The notes under the pieces were generated by a model. It was not told the origin of the DNA and did not search any database. It worked only from the letters and a program-made list of their open reading frames with translations. Both the position numbers and the translations under genes were made by a program. A DNA stretch of 64,000 nucleotides from Rhodopirellula halodulae (lineage in GTDB: Bacteria; Planctomycetota; Planctomycetia; Pirellulales; Pirellulaceae). Position 1 is the stretch's first letter. The number at the start of each line of letters is the position of its first letter. The stretch is taken from assembly GCF_020966775.1 (NCBI RefSeq), contig NZ_JAJKFV010000029.1, positions 2,245,372 to 2,309,371 of the forward strand. The letters are read 5' to 3'. Shown piece by piece: positions 25,401 through 34,160 of the stretch.

Positions 25401-27443
25401 ATGGGCTGGACACTGGGATCGCTCTTGCTGGGGTGGATGTTCGCTTGGTCTCCACTGTCGGCTTCCGCAGCAGGGTCGACGAAGTACGCACGTAGCGATA
25501 GCGACAAGCCGTTTTTGCATCACATCGATTTGTATGATCGCAACAACCGAAAGATCACCGCGGATTCGACGGAGCCCTATTCGGTTGAGAAGACCTGCGG
25601 ACGTTGCCACGATCTGGAGACGATCGCCCACGGATGGCACTTCAACGCTTTTGCGAGCGAGCTGGAACGCCAGCGATTGAAGGCGGAAGCGGGGAACGAA
25701 GCGGAGTCGTCCGAGGTTGCCAAGCAGTCCGGGGAAAATCCTGACTCAGCGAAAGAATCAATCGCATCTGATCACGCAGTCGAGCACGACGCATCGCTGT
25801 ATGACGGGCGGCCTGGCGAGCCTTGGATTTGGACGGACGCACGCACTGGGACTCAATTGCCGCTTTCTTATCGAGATTGGAAGGGACGATTCAATCCATC
25901 CGAAATTGGAATCAGCACGCATGAGATGACTCAGCAATTTGGCGCTCGGATTCCAGGTGGCGGTGTGGCGGCGGATTGGGATGCAAAGGCTGAGTCGGAA
26001 CTGCAGGATAGCGAGCCGACTCGTTGGCCGATCACCGGAACGCTCGAAATCGACTGCATGGCGTGTCATGCGAAGTCGGGCGTTTACGATTTCGAACGGC
26101 GGCGTGAAATCATCGAGGATCAAAATTTCGCGTGGGCTCCCACCGCGGCGTTGCGATTGGGGGAGGTGTCCGGTTCCGTTGCGCGGTTGAAAACGGGGAC
26201 AGATCTCAGCGACGAAAAAGTCCAGGCGAGGTTGCCGAAAGTTGAGTATGACAGCCGCCGATTCTCATTGGACGGCACCGTGTTCTTTGACCTCGTGCGA
26301 AAGCCTGAAAACGGCGCGTGTTACCAGTGTCACAGTCAGCGAACCGTTTCCGATTCCGGGATCGACGAGCGTTGGAATCACGATCAAGACGTTCACCTCC
26401 GCGCGGGCATGGCGTGCGTGGATTGCCATCGCAATGGAATCGATCACCAAACAGTGCGAGGATTTGAAGGCGAACAACACCCGGCCGGGGCAGCCGTCGC
26501 GACGCTCAGTTGCCGAGGTTGTCACATGGGCAATGCCAACGAAGCGGACGATCATGGGGGCTCGCTCTCGTTGACCGAAATCGCTTTCCGAGCCGGTCGT
26601 TTGGGTTCGCCGTACCCAAATCACGAAGGATTGCCACCAGTACACTTCGAAAAGTTGAGCTGTACGGCTTGTCACAGTGGTCCCATTCCTGGGGACCAGG
26701 CCGTTGGCTTGATGACCTCGCTTTCGCATGGGCTGGGCGAAAAAGGCCATCGCACGGGAGCGGAGCTACCCAGCATTCAAGGGCCCGTGTTCGCGAAGGC
26801 GGAAAGCAACGGATTGGTGACACCACACCGCGCGATGTGGCCGGCGTATTGGGGCAAGGTCGTCGATGGGCGAGTGTCACCGTTGCCACCGGAAGAGGTT
26901 TACGCCAAAACCCGTCGTGCACTACGTGTCCGAAAGGACTTCATCGAAGAGGTTTCGGCCGAAGGGAAGGAGACGTTTGACGAGAAGGTTTCCGCCGCAC
27001 TGGAGGCCATCGAGAAAACGATGGAGGTGGAGCAAGCGGTTTACGTTTCAACGGGCGTCGTGTTCGCTCGTGGAGAGCAAGACGGCACGCTTCAGGAAGT
27101 TACCGTCGCCAACCCGGAGGCAGTCGAAATGGTTCGTTGGCCGATGGCTCACAATGTTCGCCCGGCGGGTTGGGCTTTGGGAGCCACAGGGTGTTTGGAA
27201 TGTCATTCCGACGATGGGCTGGTGTTCACTTCGACTGTAGCAGCGAAAGGACCGGCGCCGATCGAGGTTGAGCCTGTGAGCATGGCCGCAATTCAAGGAC
27301 TGGATGAGGCGACTCGATTGGAATGGAACCAATTGTTCGGTGGACGGAAAATGTTCAAGGTCCTCACAGCGACTTCGCTGATCGTGTTGTTGTTGGCTTT
27401 GGTGGGGAGTTGTTTGCCAAGCATGAAGTCGCGGATGGATTAG
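25401..27443 (+). CDS. Secreted multiheme c-type cytochrome (seven CXXCH sites)
   Basis: 680 residues from ATG 25401. A signal peptide (GWTLGSLLLGWMFAWSPLSASA) precedes the mature protein; seven haem-binding motifs are visible: CGRCH, CMACH, CYQCH, CVDCH, CRGCH, CTACH and CLECH. A C-terminal helix (about residues 652-670) anchors it in the membrane. GTG 25377 is an alternative start that would give a longer basic n-region. The frame is open back to 25008 but that part covers the tRNA and is not coding. It probably passes electrons with the small membrane protein encoded next. The redox partner or substrate is unknown. Confidence 0.88.
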   Translation: MGWTLGSLLLGWMFAWSPLSASAAGSTKYARSDSDKPFLHHIDLYDRNNRKITADSTEPYSVEKTCGRCHDLETIAHGWHFNAFASELERQRLKAEAGNEAESSEVAKQSGENPDSAKESIASDHAVEHDASLYDGRPGEPWIWTDARTGTQLPLSYRDWKGRFNPSEIGISTHEMTQQFGARIPGGGVAADWDAKAESELQDSEPTRWPITGTLEIDCMACHAKSGVYDFERRREIIEDQNFAWAPTAALRLGEVSGSVARLKTGTDLSDEKVQARLPKVEYDSRRFSLDGTVFFDLVRKPENGACYQCHSQRTVSDSGIDERWNHDQDVHLRAGMACVDCHRNGIDHQTVRGFEGEQHPAGAAVATLSCRGCHMGNANEADDHGGSLSLTEIAFRAGRLGSPYPNHEGLPPVHFEKLSCTACHSGPIPGDQAVGLMTSLSHGLGEKGHRTGAELPSIQGPVFAKAESNGLVTPHRAMWPAYWGKVVDGRVSPLPPEEVYAKTRRALRVRKDFIEEVSAEGKETFDEKVSAALEAIEKTMEVEQAVYVSTGVVFARGEQDGTLQEVTVANPEAVEMVRWPMAHNVRPAGWALGATGCLECHSDDGLVFTSTVAAKGPAPIEVEPVSMAAIQGLDEATRLEWNQLFGGRKMFKVLTATSLIVLLLALVGSCLPSMKSRMD

Positions 27444-27472
27444 ACGGCGACTCAATGAATGAGTTGTTGCTG

Positions 27473-27479
27473 AGAAGGA
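27473..27479 (+). promoter_or_regulatory. Ribosome binding site deciding a TTG start
   Basis: AGAAGGA lies 6 bases before TTG 27486, supporting that unusual start for the following membrane protein. Confidence 0.5.
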
Positions 27480-27485
27480 ATCTGG

Positions 27486-27950
27486 TTGGTTGATTGGTTT
27501 AATCGGAGTCGTGTTTTGTTGTCTTTGATTCGAAACGTTTCGTTGTTGGTTCTCGCGTTCGCGACGGGAGTGTCTTTCGCGACGGCGTTGCCCACGTTGT
27601 GGGGCGGGCACTTGGGAGGCGCGACGTTGCGTTTTCACATGATGGCCAGCGGCGCCGTGGTGACGATGTTGCCAGTCTACGCGGTGGTTCAATTGCTGCA
27701 GCGAAACCGGGACGCACAAGGTTCGATGCTGGAGATCAGCGTGTTTCGGGCGCTGCTGGTGATGGGAGTGGCAACGATCGCGACCATGTTCGTTTGTATG
27801 TTGCCGATTGCGTCCACGGACACCATGCATGAGTTGGTCGAGCTGCATGGATGGTTCGGTTTTGTGCTGGCGGCGCTGGTAGCTCTCAGCGTTTGGATCG
27901 CGGTGAAGATGCGGGCGGAACGGAGTTCCAGCGGCCACGCGGCAACATAA
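27486..27950 (+). CDS. Four-helix membrane protein, possible b-type cytochrome partner
   Basis: 154 residues with four hydrophobic helices (about 16-36, 48-70, 86-107, 120-141). Several His lie at helix ends (GGHLGG, RFHMM, TMHEL, ELHGW), which would suit haem b ligation, as in small quinol-linked cytochromes. It starts 42 bases after the multiheme cytochrome gene and is probably in its operon. Family not recognised; the haem assignment is inference. Confidence 0.65.
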   Translation: MVDWFNRSRVLLSLIRNVSLLVLAFATGVSFATALPTLWGGHLGGATLRFHMMASGAVVTMLPVYAVVQLLQRNRDAQGSMLEISVFRALLVMGVATIATMFVCMLPIASTDTMHELVELHGWFGFVLAALVALSVWIAVKMRAERSSSGHAAT

Positions 27951-28005
27951 GGAACGGTCTAACAGAATTGTCGGCCGCCACGGCGTGCTGAGACCGAGTC
28001 AGTAT

Positions 28006-28080
28006 GTAGGCCGGACCGCAGCGAAGCGAAGTTCCGGCAATCCCCAACGTTGTAGCGGAATGGGCGCGAGCCCTCCGGTG
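28006..28080. repeat. REP-like intergenic element
   Basis: Contains an inverted repeat GCCGGA (28010-28015) / TCCGGC (28033-28038) and a segment TGTAGCGGAATGGGCGCGAG that resembles, from memory, a recurrent intergenic sequence of Rhodopirellula genomes. Only one copy is seen in this window. It sits between convergent genes. Confidence 0.35.
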
Positions 28081-28189
28081 TTGCGTCATCGGCAACTGGT
28101 TGCCGGCGCGGCCGTTTTGGATGGGAGTCCCGTGCTTGAACCACGGGCAGGTAGCACCGTTGGCCGGCATCGCTTTGCCTGACAGCAAC

Positions 28190-29524
28190 TCAGCGAGGTT
28201 TGGAAATCCAAACGGCCGAGGCTTGGCCTTGAGGCGTGATGTTCAGGTTGATGAAGCTGTCGCCGGCGGGGCGATCGTTGCTGGTCACCGCCGCGATCGG
28301 GCAACTTGCATCCAGTTCATTCAGGTTGCGAATCGGGAACAGCTCACTTCCGAGGCATTGCAGGCTGGCAATCATTTCCACCATCCCGCTGCCGGCTCCG
28401 ATGTTGCCCAAATGGCCTTTGGCTGTGGTCACCGGAGGTTGGGCTTCTGGGAATCCGAACACATCCGCGATGGCGGCGGCTTCGCAGGTGTCGGTGTCAA
28501 CGTCGGACAAACCGTGTGCATGGATGTGCCCAACGTTCACGGGACCATTGCTTTCGACCGAGCCATTTTCGCGTGCGGATCGAATGACGCCTCGCAGGAC
28601 GTTTGCAAAGCCGGTGCGAGCGGGTTGGTCACCGGCAGCCGGGCCAACGGCACTGCTACTGCAAGCGATGATTTCGCCGTAGATCGTCGCGCCGCGTTTT
28701 TCGGCGTGTTCCAATGATTCGCAAAGCAACGCTCCGGCGCCTTCGCCCACCACGCTGCCATCTCGCGTTGCATCAAACGGGCGAGACATCTGCGTTGGGT
28801 CTTCTGTGTCCGATGCCAGGTTCTCTTGCATGGAAGCGTGAAGCGTCCGCAATGTGTGCACGCGTGAACCGGTGGAGCCAACGACCAGGGCATCCGCGTG
28901 ACCGCGGGAGATGGTCGACACGGCTTCCGACAATGCCGCGCCGGCGGAGGCTTCTCGCAGAGTGATCGAGTTGTTGGGACCGCGGAGGTCGTTGTAAATC
29001 GCAATGTGCGAAGCGGGCATGTTGGGCAAGTACTTCAGCAACCACAGTGGATTGACTTTGGGCAACCCGAGATCGCCCCACTTGGTGAAATCAAATTCGC
29101 CGTCGGTCGTGCAGGCCGCGATGCCTTCGGCGTATTCTTCCGGCAGCGACATGATGTAGTCACATCCGTACACGACACCGGTTCGGTCGCGATCAAAGTC
29201 GTCTGGGTTGTGACCGCCGTGATGCAACGCCAGTTGAGCGGCCGCGACACCCATCTCAATTTCGCGGCACATGACCTTGCTGCCTTTGCGGATGGTCCGC
29301 TGCAAGGTTTTCTCAAGCGGTCCGTAGTCGCTGATGTGGCCAGTGAATTGGTTGGCCTCGGCTCCATTGCTGATCGGCAATGCATCCGTTGGGATTTGGG
29401 TGAACGGAGCGATGCCGCTCTTGTTTTCACGCAATCCGGTGAGAAGTTCGTCCGGGGTGTTACCGAGCGGGCTGATCACGCCGATGCCGGTGATGACAAC
29501 GCGTTGGGCGGAAGAAGCTGGCAT
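28190..29524 (-). CDS. Beta-ketoacyl-ACP synthase-like protein lacking the catalytic Cys
   Basis: 444 residues with the full FabF-type thiolase fold: start RVVITGIGVISPLG, the nucleophile-elbow region and the C-terminal His/Lys/His region. At the elbow it reads REASAGAAL, so the active Cys is Ser193. The first catalytic His is kept (HAHG, His337) and so is the Lys (Lys369), but the second His position (GHLLGAAG in FabF) reads GNIGAG, with Asn374. Condensation by the normal mechanism therefore seems unlikely. It may be a chain-length-factor-like partner, a decarboxylase or an inactive scaffold. No ACP or other fab gene is adjacent. Confidence 0.88.
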   Translation of the reverse strand: MPASSAQRVVITGIGVISPLGNTPDELLTGLRENKSGIAPFTQIPTDALPISNGAEANQFTGHISDYGPLEKTLQRTIRKGSKVMCREIEMGVAAAQLALHHGGHNPDDFDRDRTGVVYGCDYIMSLPEEYAEGIAACTTDGEFDFTKWGDLGLPKVNPLWLLKYLPNMPASHIAIYNDLRGPNNSITLREASAGAALSEAVSTISRGHADALVVGSTGSRVHTLRTLHASMQENLASDTEDPTQMSRPFDATRDGSVVGEGAGALLCESLEHAEKRGATIYGEIIACSSSAVGPAAGDQPARTGFANVLRGVIRSARENGSVESNGPVNVGHIHAHGLSDVDTDTCEAAAIADVFGFPEAQPPVTTAKGHLGNIGAGSGMVEMIASLQCLGSELFPIRNLNELDASCPIAAVTSNDRPAGDSFINLNITPQGQASAVWISKPR

Positions 29525-29795
29525 AGACGAAAATGGATCTGAATGGTTTCACCCGAGCCACGCGGGGCCGGATGCAAATGGAGCGGGTTCGGGGGACTTT
29601 GCGGGCCGGCGAAGATAGCAAATCCGGCTCCGGTGCGGGAGTCGGATGTTGCTGGGCCAATCGCGGTCGGACGTGGGTTGGCCTCGTTCGAGGGGGCGAT
29701 TGCCCGTCGAGCGGTTCAAGACACGGGGATTTCATTCGCTCATGAAATTCACTTCCCTGCCGGTGGTCGCGGAGTAAACGACCGGCGAAGGGCGA

Positions 29796-31175
29796 TCAAT
29801 AGCGGCCGCGATTGGGGGCGGAAACGCGAGTTCCGATTTGCGGAACCAACGGAGTCGTCGTCAGGTTGTCCGACGCTCGGCCACGAAATTCGACGAACAT
29901 CAGTGCGTCGGAACGTCCCGCGGTGGTTCCGGTGATCGAGCTGAGATTCAACAGCGGAACCATCGATTGATTCCGTTCGGGGCTGGCAACCACGCCGCAA
30001 GAGAGCAGTAGGACCATATCCGATGGCCAGCGAAAACGTTCGTGCAAACGCCAGCTGACAAGTTGTGGGACTTCGATCTTGGTGCGGTGGACTTGGTTGT
30101 TTGGCAGCGGCAGGTCCAGTTCGACGGGCACAAATTTGTCGACTTGGTCGATGTCGGCTTTGATCACGCAGTCCAGGGTTCGACCGTCGACGCTGAGCAG
30201 CGGGCTGACTTCGATTTGAAAGCCTTCTTGGATTTCGCCGGTTTCCGGTTCGTACGGCGGCCAGTGTGCGGGTGACGGTTTGACGTTCAGGACGTAGTTG
30301 CGACCGCGGGTGCTGGCGAGTTTTTCCGTTTGGCCGTTGTTCATGATCAGGTCGACGGCTTGAACTTCACGAACGTCGGTACGCGAACGCAGAGTGTTCA
30401 TGACCAAAGCGGCGTTTTCTTTCGTCAGCAACCAAGCCTGCAGGCCCGGTGACTGAACGTTGACGTGCTGCATCAACATGTGAGCGTTGCTGCGCCAATT
30501 TGGATTGCTGACGGTCATCAAACGCAAATTCATGACTTGGGGTTCTTTGTCACCCGCGACGAAACGTTCGACAATGCCCGCGATGACTTGGTGCATTTCG
30601 TTGGTGTGATAAACCTTCAGCTCGTCACGGTCGGCACTCATGAAACCGAATGGTTCCGTGTGCCAAACGTCCGTGCCGGTCTCGCGAACGATCCAGTCCA
30701 CGACGGCTTGGTGCGGGCGATCGTGTTTGGTCAGGTAACCGGTGTAGGGGCTGAGGTTGTAAACGCGGTGTTCTTGTCCAGCTTCGCGAGGCAGTTGACC
30801 GCCGGCGGACAGTTGACCCGATGCGGCACCGCTGGACGGCAACGCGTTGTTGGCCGAGCCTCGATTTCCGGACGAGGGTGGCGTTTGCAAGCTTGGCGGT
30901 GTGTTGGCAGCGTTCGGTGCCGGCGTTCGCGGCGCGAAGCCTTGCGAATTGTTGTCTGGTGTGTTGCCGGGGGAGGTCGATGGCCCGCGTGCCACCGAGT
31001 TGGATGGCAGGCTGAACGATTGGGCGGCGAGCGGCTCGCACGCGATCGCAACGCCAGCGGTCAGCAAGCATGCGGAGGCGATTCCACGAAAAATGCGTGA
31101 GCGAACGGATTTTGGGAAGGATCCCAGAAGGTTTGCTTGGGCCATGGTGGGTTGCGATTGAAAAGAGTCGGGCAT
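29796..31175 (-). CDS. Secreted planctomycete protein with possible secretin-like C-terminal domain
   Basis: 459 residues from ATG 31173-31175 (ATG 31143-31145 is also possible). A signal-type hydrophobic segment (GIASACLLTAGVAIACEPLAA) is followed by a Pro/Ser/Asn-rich linker of about 90 residues. The remaining part contains GFQIEVSPLLSVDGRTLDCVIKADID-like alternating strands, reminiscent of the secretin or type II/III secretion domain (quoted segments are separated here by family-like conserved turns). No clear catalytic motif. Function unknown. Confidence 0.65.
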   Translation of the reverse strand: MPDSFQSQPTMAQANLLGSFPKSVRSRIFRGIASACLLTAGVAIACEPLAAQSFSLPSNSVARGPSTSPGNTPDNNSQGFAPRTPAPNAANTPPSLQTPPSSGNRGSANNALPSSGAASGQLSAGGQLPREAGQEHRVYNLSPYTGYLTKHDRPHQAVVDWIVRETGTDVWHTEPFGFMSADRDELKVYHTNEMHQVIAGIVERFVAGDKEPQVMNLRLMTVSNPNWRSNAHMLMQHVNVQSPGLQAWLLTKENAALVMNTLRSRTDVREVQAVDLIMNNGQTEKLASTRGRNYVLNVKPSPAHWPPYEPETGEIQEGFQIEVSPLLSVDGRTLDCVIKADIDQVDKFVPVELDLPLPNNQVHRTKIEVPQLVSWRLHERFRWPSDMVLLLSCGVVASPERNQSMVPLLNLSSITGTTAGRSDALMFVEFRGRASDNLTTTPLVPQIGTRVSAPNRGRY

Positions 31176-31283
31176 GAGAAGCCAGCAAAACACGGAAACG
31201 GGACCGTGGATCACTCGCACCGACGCCTATACCGAAACCCGCAAACTCGCAGCAAGTCCGAAAGAAACGCGGGAAACTGCGAT

Positions 31284-31312
31284 CCAACTACGATCAGCCC
31301 AACTACGATCAG
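31284..31312. repeat. Short tandem duplication
   Basis: CCAACTACGATCAG occurs twice in tandem, separated by one base, in the gap upstream of the leftward secreted-protein gene. Possibly slippage, possibly two regulator half-sites. Confidence 0.5.
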
Positions 31313-31391
31313 CACGCGAAGCGGCGAAAAAGCGAGCGGCGACCCGTCGAAATGAACGTCCGCGATCCCGCAAGGCCAGCCGGCGTGCGGT

Positions 31392-31733
31392 TCAATCTTC
31401 GAAAACCGCTTCTTTAATGTTGCGAACCAGAGCCTGTCGTGTGAACGAGATCGCTTGGATCGAATCCACGTCGACGCCCAGTTGGCGGCCGAGCTTCAGT
31501 GCCAAGTCGACATCGCGGACACCGTGATATTGATTGACGACGCGGCGGCCGAGGTTTGGATCCGGCACCGAGATCGTTTGGTCGCGGTATCGATAGCTGC
31601 TTTCGAAGGCGTCGGCCAATTCCTCGATCCAATCTTCGGGAACTCGGCGGAGCCGACAATGTTCCACGCTCCACAGGTCATCCCCATGGCATTCGTCGAG
31701 AAGGCTCAACGCCACGTCGAATGGCAGACTCAT
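31392..31733 (-). CDS. Conserved hypothetical protein
   Basis: 113 residues, soluble and acidic, no signal peptide. It contains WIEELADAFESSYRYRDQ and VVNQYHGVRDVDLALKLGRQ. The ATG overlaps the stop of the pterin dehydratase gene (ATGA), so it is translationally coupled to it. Not recognised. Confidence 0.7.
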   Translation of the reverse strand: MSLPFDVALSLLDECHGDDLWSVEHCRLRRVPEDWIEELADAFESSYRYRDQTISVPDPNLGRRVVNQYHGVRDVDLALKLGRQLGVDVDSIQAISFTRQALVRNIKEAVFED

Positions 31734-32083
31734 TGGACGACCGTGTCGATCTTGGCGGCCAAGATAAAATCGTTCTCGCTCAACCCGCCAATGGCGTGCG
31801 TGGTCAAGACGACTTCGAGATGCCGATAACCGGTGAGATGCAGATCAGGATGGTGCTGCTCTGCCTCCGCGAGATCCGCGATGGATTGGATCAGGCTCAC
31901 CGCTTTTACAAAGTTGCCCGTGTTCAACCGTCGACGAATCGTGGTGCCGTTGTCATTGAGTTCCCAATTTGGCAACGCCTTCAAATGGAACGTGGCGGTG
32001 TCCGCGCTGATCTGGTCAACGCCACCCTCGCAGGGAACGCAGCGTTTTAATTTCCAGTCGATGTGGGTTGGTTCTGATTTCAT
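31730..32083 (-). CDS. phhB: 4a-hydroxytetrahydrobiopterin dehydratase (PCD/DCoH family)
   Basis: 117 residues. The family signature is clear: EAEQHHPDLHL (the HHPD active-site block), then LTTHAIGGLSENDFILAAKID. It dehydrates pterin-4a-carbinolamine, recycling the cofactor of aromatic amino acid hydroxylases; in bacteria lacking such hydroxylases it may have other pterin or molybdopterin roles. First gene of a two-gene operon. Confidence 0.92.
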   Translation of the reverse strand: MKSEPTHIDWKLKRCVPCEGGVDQISADTATFHLKALPNWELNDNGTTIRRRLNTGNFVKAVSLIQSIADLAEAEQHHPDLHLTGYRHLEVVLTTHAIGGLSENDFILAAKIDTVVQ

Positions 32084-32274
32084 TCCTAAATTTTAACATG
32101 TCGACGGTGAATTGATCGAGACTTGCATCATCGGTTGTGTCCGGATGTTTCGATCCGTGTCGCTTCTTCGTGAGGTTGTCGATCGATCGGGGAAGGCGAC
32201 CTCGTTTGTGAAAAATCCACGACGCGAAAAACGCTTGATCGACGAGGTCGGCGTTTGTCGTTAATCTGAAACGC

Positions 32275-32970
32275 ATGAATGCTCCCGGTCCCGACTCCGC
32301 CTCTTCCGATCGCGAATTTGAAATTCGTTTGGTGGAGCAGATCCGCGCGGGAGACTCGGATGCTTGGCAACAGTTGATCGATCGCTTCGAAGGTCGTTTG
32401 TTGGCCTTTGCCAAACGACGTTTGAACGACACGTCGACCAGCGAGGACATTGTTCAGGAAACCTTTGTGGGGTTCCTGGTTTCGCTTCCCAATTTCGATT
32501 CGCGTCGACGGTTGGAGAGCTATCTGTTTTCGATCTGCAGCTACAAGTTGACGGACCATCTGCGGCATGTCGGGCGACGTCCCGAGTTACCGTTGCTCAG
32601 TCGCAGCACCCCGTCGGGAACCGGCAGTGGCGAAGTCTTGCAGGCCGATGGAATGCGGTTGCCAAGTTCCATCTGTCGAAGTGCGGAACGACGCGCGTTG
32701 GAACAAGATTTGGTGGTGGAGGTCATTCGTGAACAAGTCGCGAATTGGCAATCACGCGGGAACTTTTCCAAGCTGAAGGCGATCGAGATGTTGTTCGTCT
32801 TGGGCCGTGGCAATCGAGAAGTCGCCGAACGGCTGGATCTGACCCAGCAGCAAGTCGCGAATTTGAAGAGCGATTTTCTGACCCGAATCGCCGCGGTGAT
32901 CAAGCGACGCGATCTGAATTTGGACGTGTTTCCGGAATTGCGAGACGAACCCACGTCGTCTGGCGGTTGA
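32275..32970 (+). CDS. ECF-type RNA polymerase sigma factor
   Basis: 231 residues. Region 2 is visible as LVEQIRAGDSDAWQQLID and TSEDIVQETFVGFL; region 4 ends with the helix-turn-helix GNREVAERLDLTQQQVANLK. A longer linker (about residues 105-160) separates the two. No anti-sigma gene is adjacent. Divergent from the phhB operon. Confidence 0.88.
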   Translation: MNAPGPDSASSDREFEIRLVEQIRAGDSDAWQQLIDRFEGRLLAFAKRRLNDTSTSEDIVQETFVGFLVSLPNFDSRRRLESYLFSICSYKLTDHLRHVGRRPELPLLSRSTPSGTGSGEVLQADGMRLPSSICRSAERRALEQDLVVEVIREQVANWQSRGNFSKLKAIEMLFVLGRGNREVAERLDLTQQQVANLKSDFLTRIAAVIKRRDLNLDVFPELRDEPTSSGG

Positions 32971-33086
32971 ACGCTCGGTCCCAAAATGGTGGCCTCACCG
33001 CCGTTGCGACACCCCGCAGCAACTTCGGCACGATGGTTGCGTTTGAAGGTTGATGGATCCGTTTCCTTCAAGCATTTGGTGAAGTC

Positions 33087-34016
33087 GTGGGTTTTCTCAA
33101 GCAAACCTTTTCTGAGTTTTCAAAAGACCGCTGCAGCACGTTGGCCGCTGCCCTCGCTTACTACACGGCGTTCGCCCTGCCGCCGCTGTTGTATCTGATG
33201 TTGACCGTTTTGACATTCAGTTTGTCGGTGATGTACGACAGTGAACAAGCAACGGAAAAGGCGCAAACCATTCTGCAGAGCCAAGCATCGCAAATGATCG
33301 GCAATCCCGCGGCGGTGGATCAGATCGAAACGATCATGAATAACAACGAGGCGGCCTCGGGGAAGTGGTGGAAAACGCTGCTGAGTTTTGTTGGCATTTT
33401 GGTCGGGGCCACAGGAGTCGTCGCGGCGCTCCAAGCGGCGTTGAACCAAGTGTGGGAGGTCAAACCGGATCCGGAAACCAGCGGTGTCAAAACAATGATT
33501 GGCAAACGATTGCTGTCGTTTGGAATGATCTTAGGGCTTGGTTTTCTGATGCTCGTGTCGTTGGTGGTCTCGTCCGTGCTGTCGGCACTCGGGGATCAAG
33601 TCGGCCAATGGGTGGGAATGTCTCAGGTTGGTGCCGAAGCGGCCAATTTTGGCGTGCAGGCACTGGTCGTGTTTGTGATCTTCGCAGCCATTTTCAAATT
33701 CATGCCCGATGCGGTCACGCGATGGCGTGACGTTTGTGTCGGAGCCGCGATCACCACGGTGTTGTTTCTGATCGGACGCTACGCGATGCAGTGGTATTTT
33801 TCGATCAGTGATCCTGGCGCACAGCTCGGAACCGCGGCGGCTTCGCTGGCCGTCTTGCTGGTCTGGGTTTATTACAACGCGATGATTGTTCTTTTGGGGG
33901 CGGAAGCCACTCAGGTTTACGCGGTGCGATACGGAGAAGGCATTCGTCCCGAACCCGATGCCGTTCGCGTGGTCGAGCAGATCAAGCATGGTCGCAATGC
34001 ACCCAGTGCAGGATAA
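33087..34016 (+). CDS. YihY/BrkB family membrane protein
   Basis: 309 residues, GTG start at 33087. The N-terminal block CSTLAAALAYYTAFALPPLL is characteristic of the UPF0761/YihY family; six hydrophobic segments follow, with VYYNAMIVLLGAEATQVYA near the end. Integral inner-membrane protein of poorly defined role. Starts 116 bases after the sigma factor gene. Confidence 0.9.
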   Translation: MGFLKQTFSEFSKDRCSTLAAALAYYTAFALPPLLYLMLTVLTFSLSVMYDSEQATEKAQTILQSQASQMIGNPAAVDQIETIMNNNEAASGKWWKTLLSFVGILVGATGVVAALQAALNQVWEVKPDPETSGVKTMIGKRLLSFGMILGLGFLMLVSLVVSSVLSALGDQVGQWVGMSQVGAEAANFGVQALVVFVIFAAIFKFMPDAVTRWRDVCVGAAITTVLFLIGRYAMQWYFSISDPGAQLGTAAASLAVLLVWVYYNAMIVLLGAEATQVYAVRYGEGIRPEPDAVRVVEQIKHGRNAPSAG

Positions 34017-34031
34017 GCTTCGCTGACTCAA

Positions 34032-34064
34032 TTCGCCGACGTTGTCTGTAGCAACGTCGGCGAA
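34032..34064 (+). terminator. Strong stem-loop after the YihY gene
   Basis: Perfect 13-base arms TTCGCCGACGTTG / CAACGTCGGCGAA with a 7-base loop, 15 bases after the stop. There is no T tract; it may end or stabilise the transcript. Confidence 0.5.
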
Positions 34065-34160
34065 CGCTTGATTGATGACGCCGTTCGCGACCCCGTTAGT
34101 TTTGTTGGACGGGAGATGTTGTCGGGGAGTGATTGCATCCTTGCTGATTAAGTTTGCTGA

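Noticed and set aside
27048-27938. Minus-strand frame opposite the cytochrome and its membrane partner
   Set aside because: Gln/His/Arg-rich low-complexity translation typical of antisense reading.
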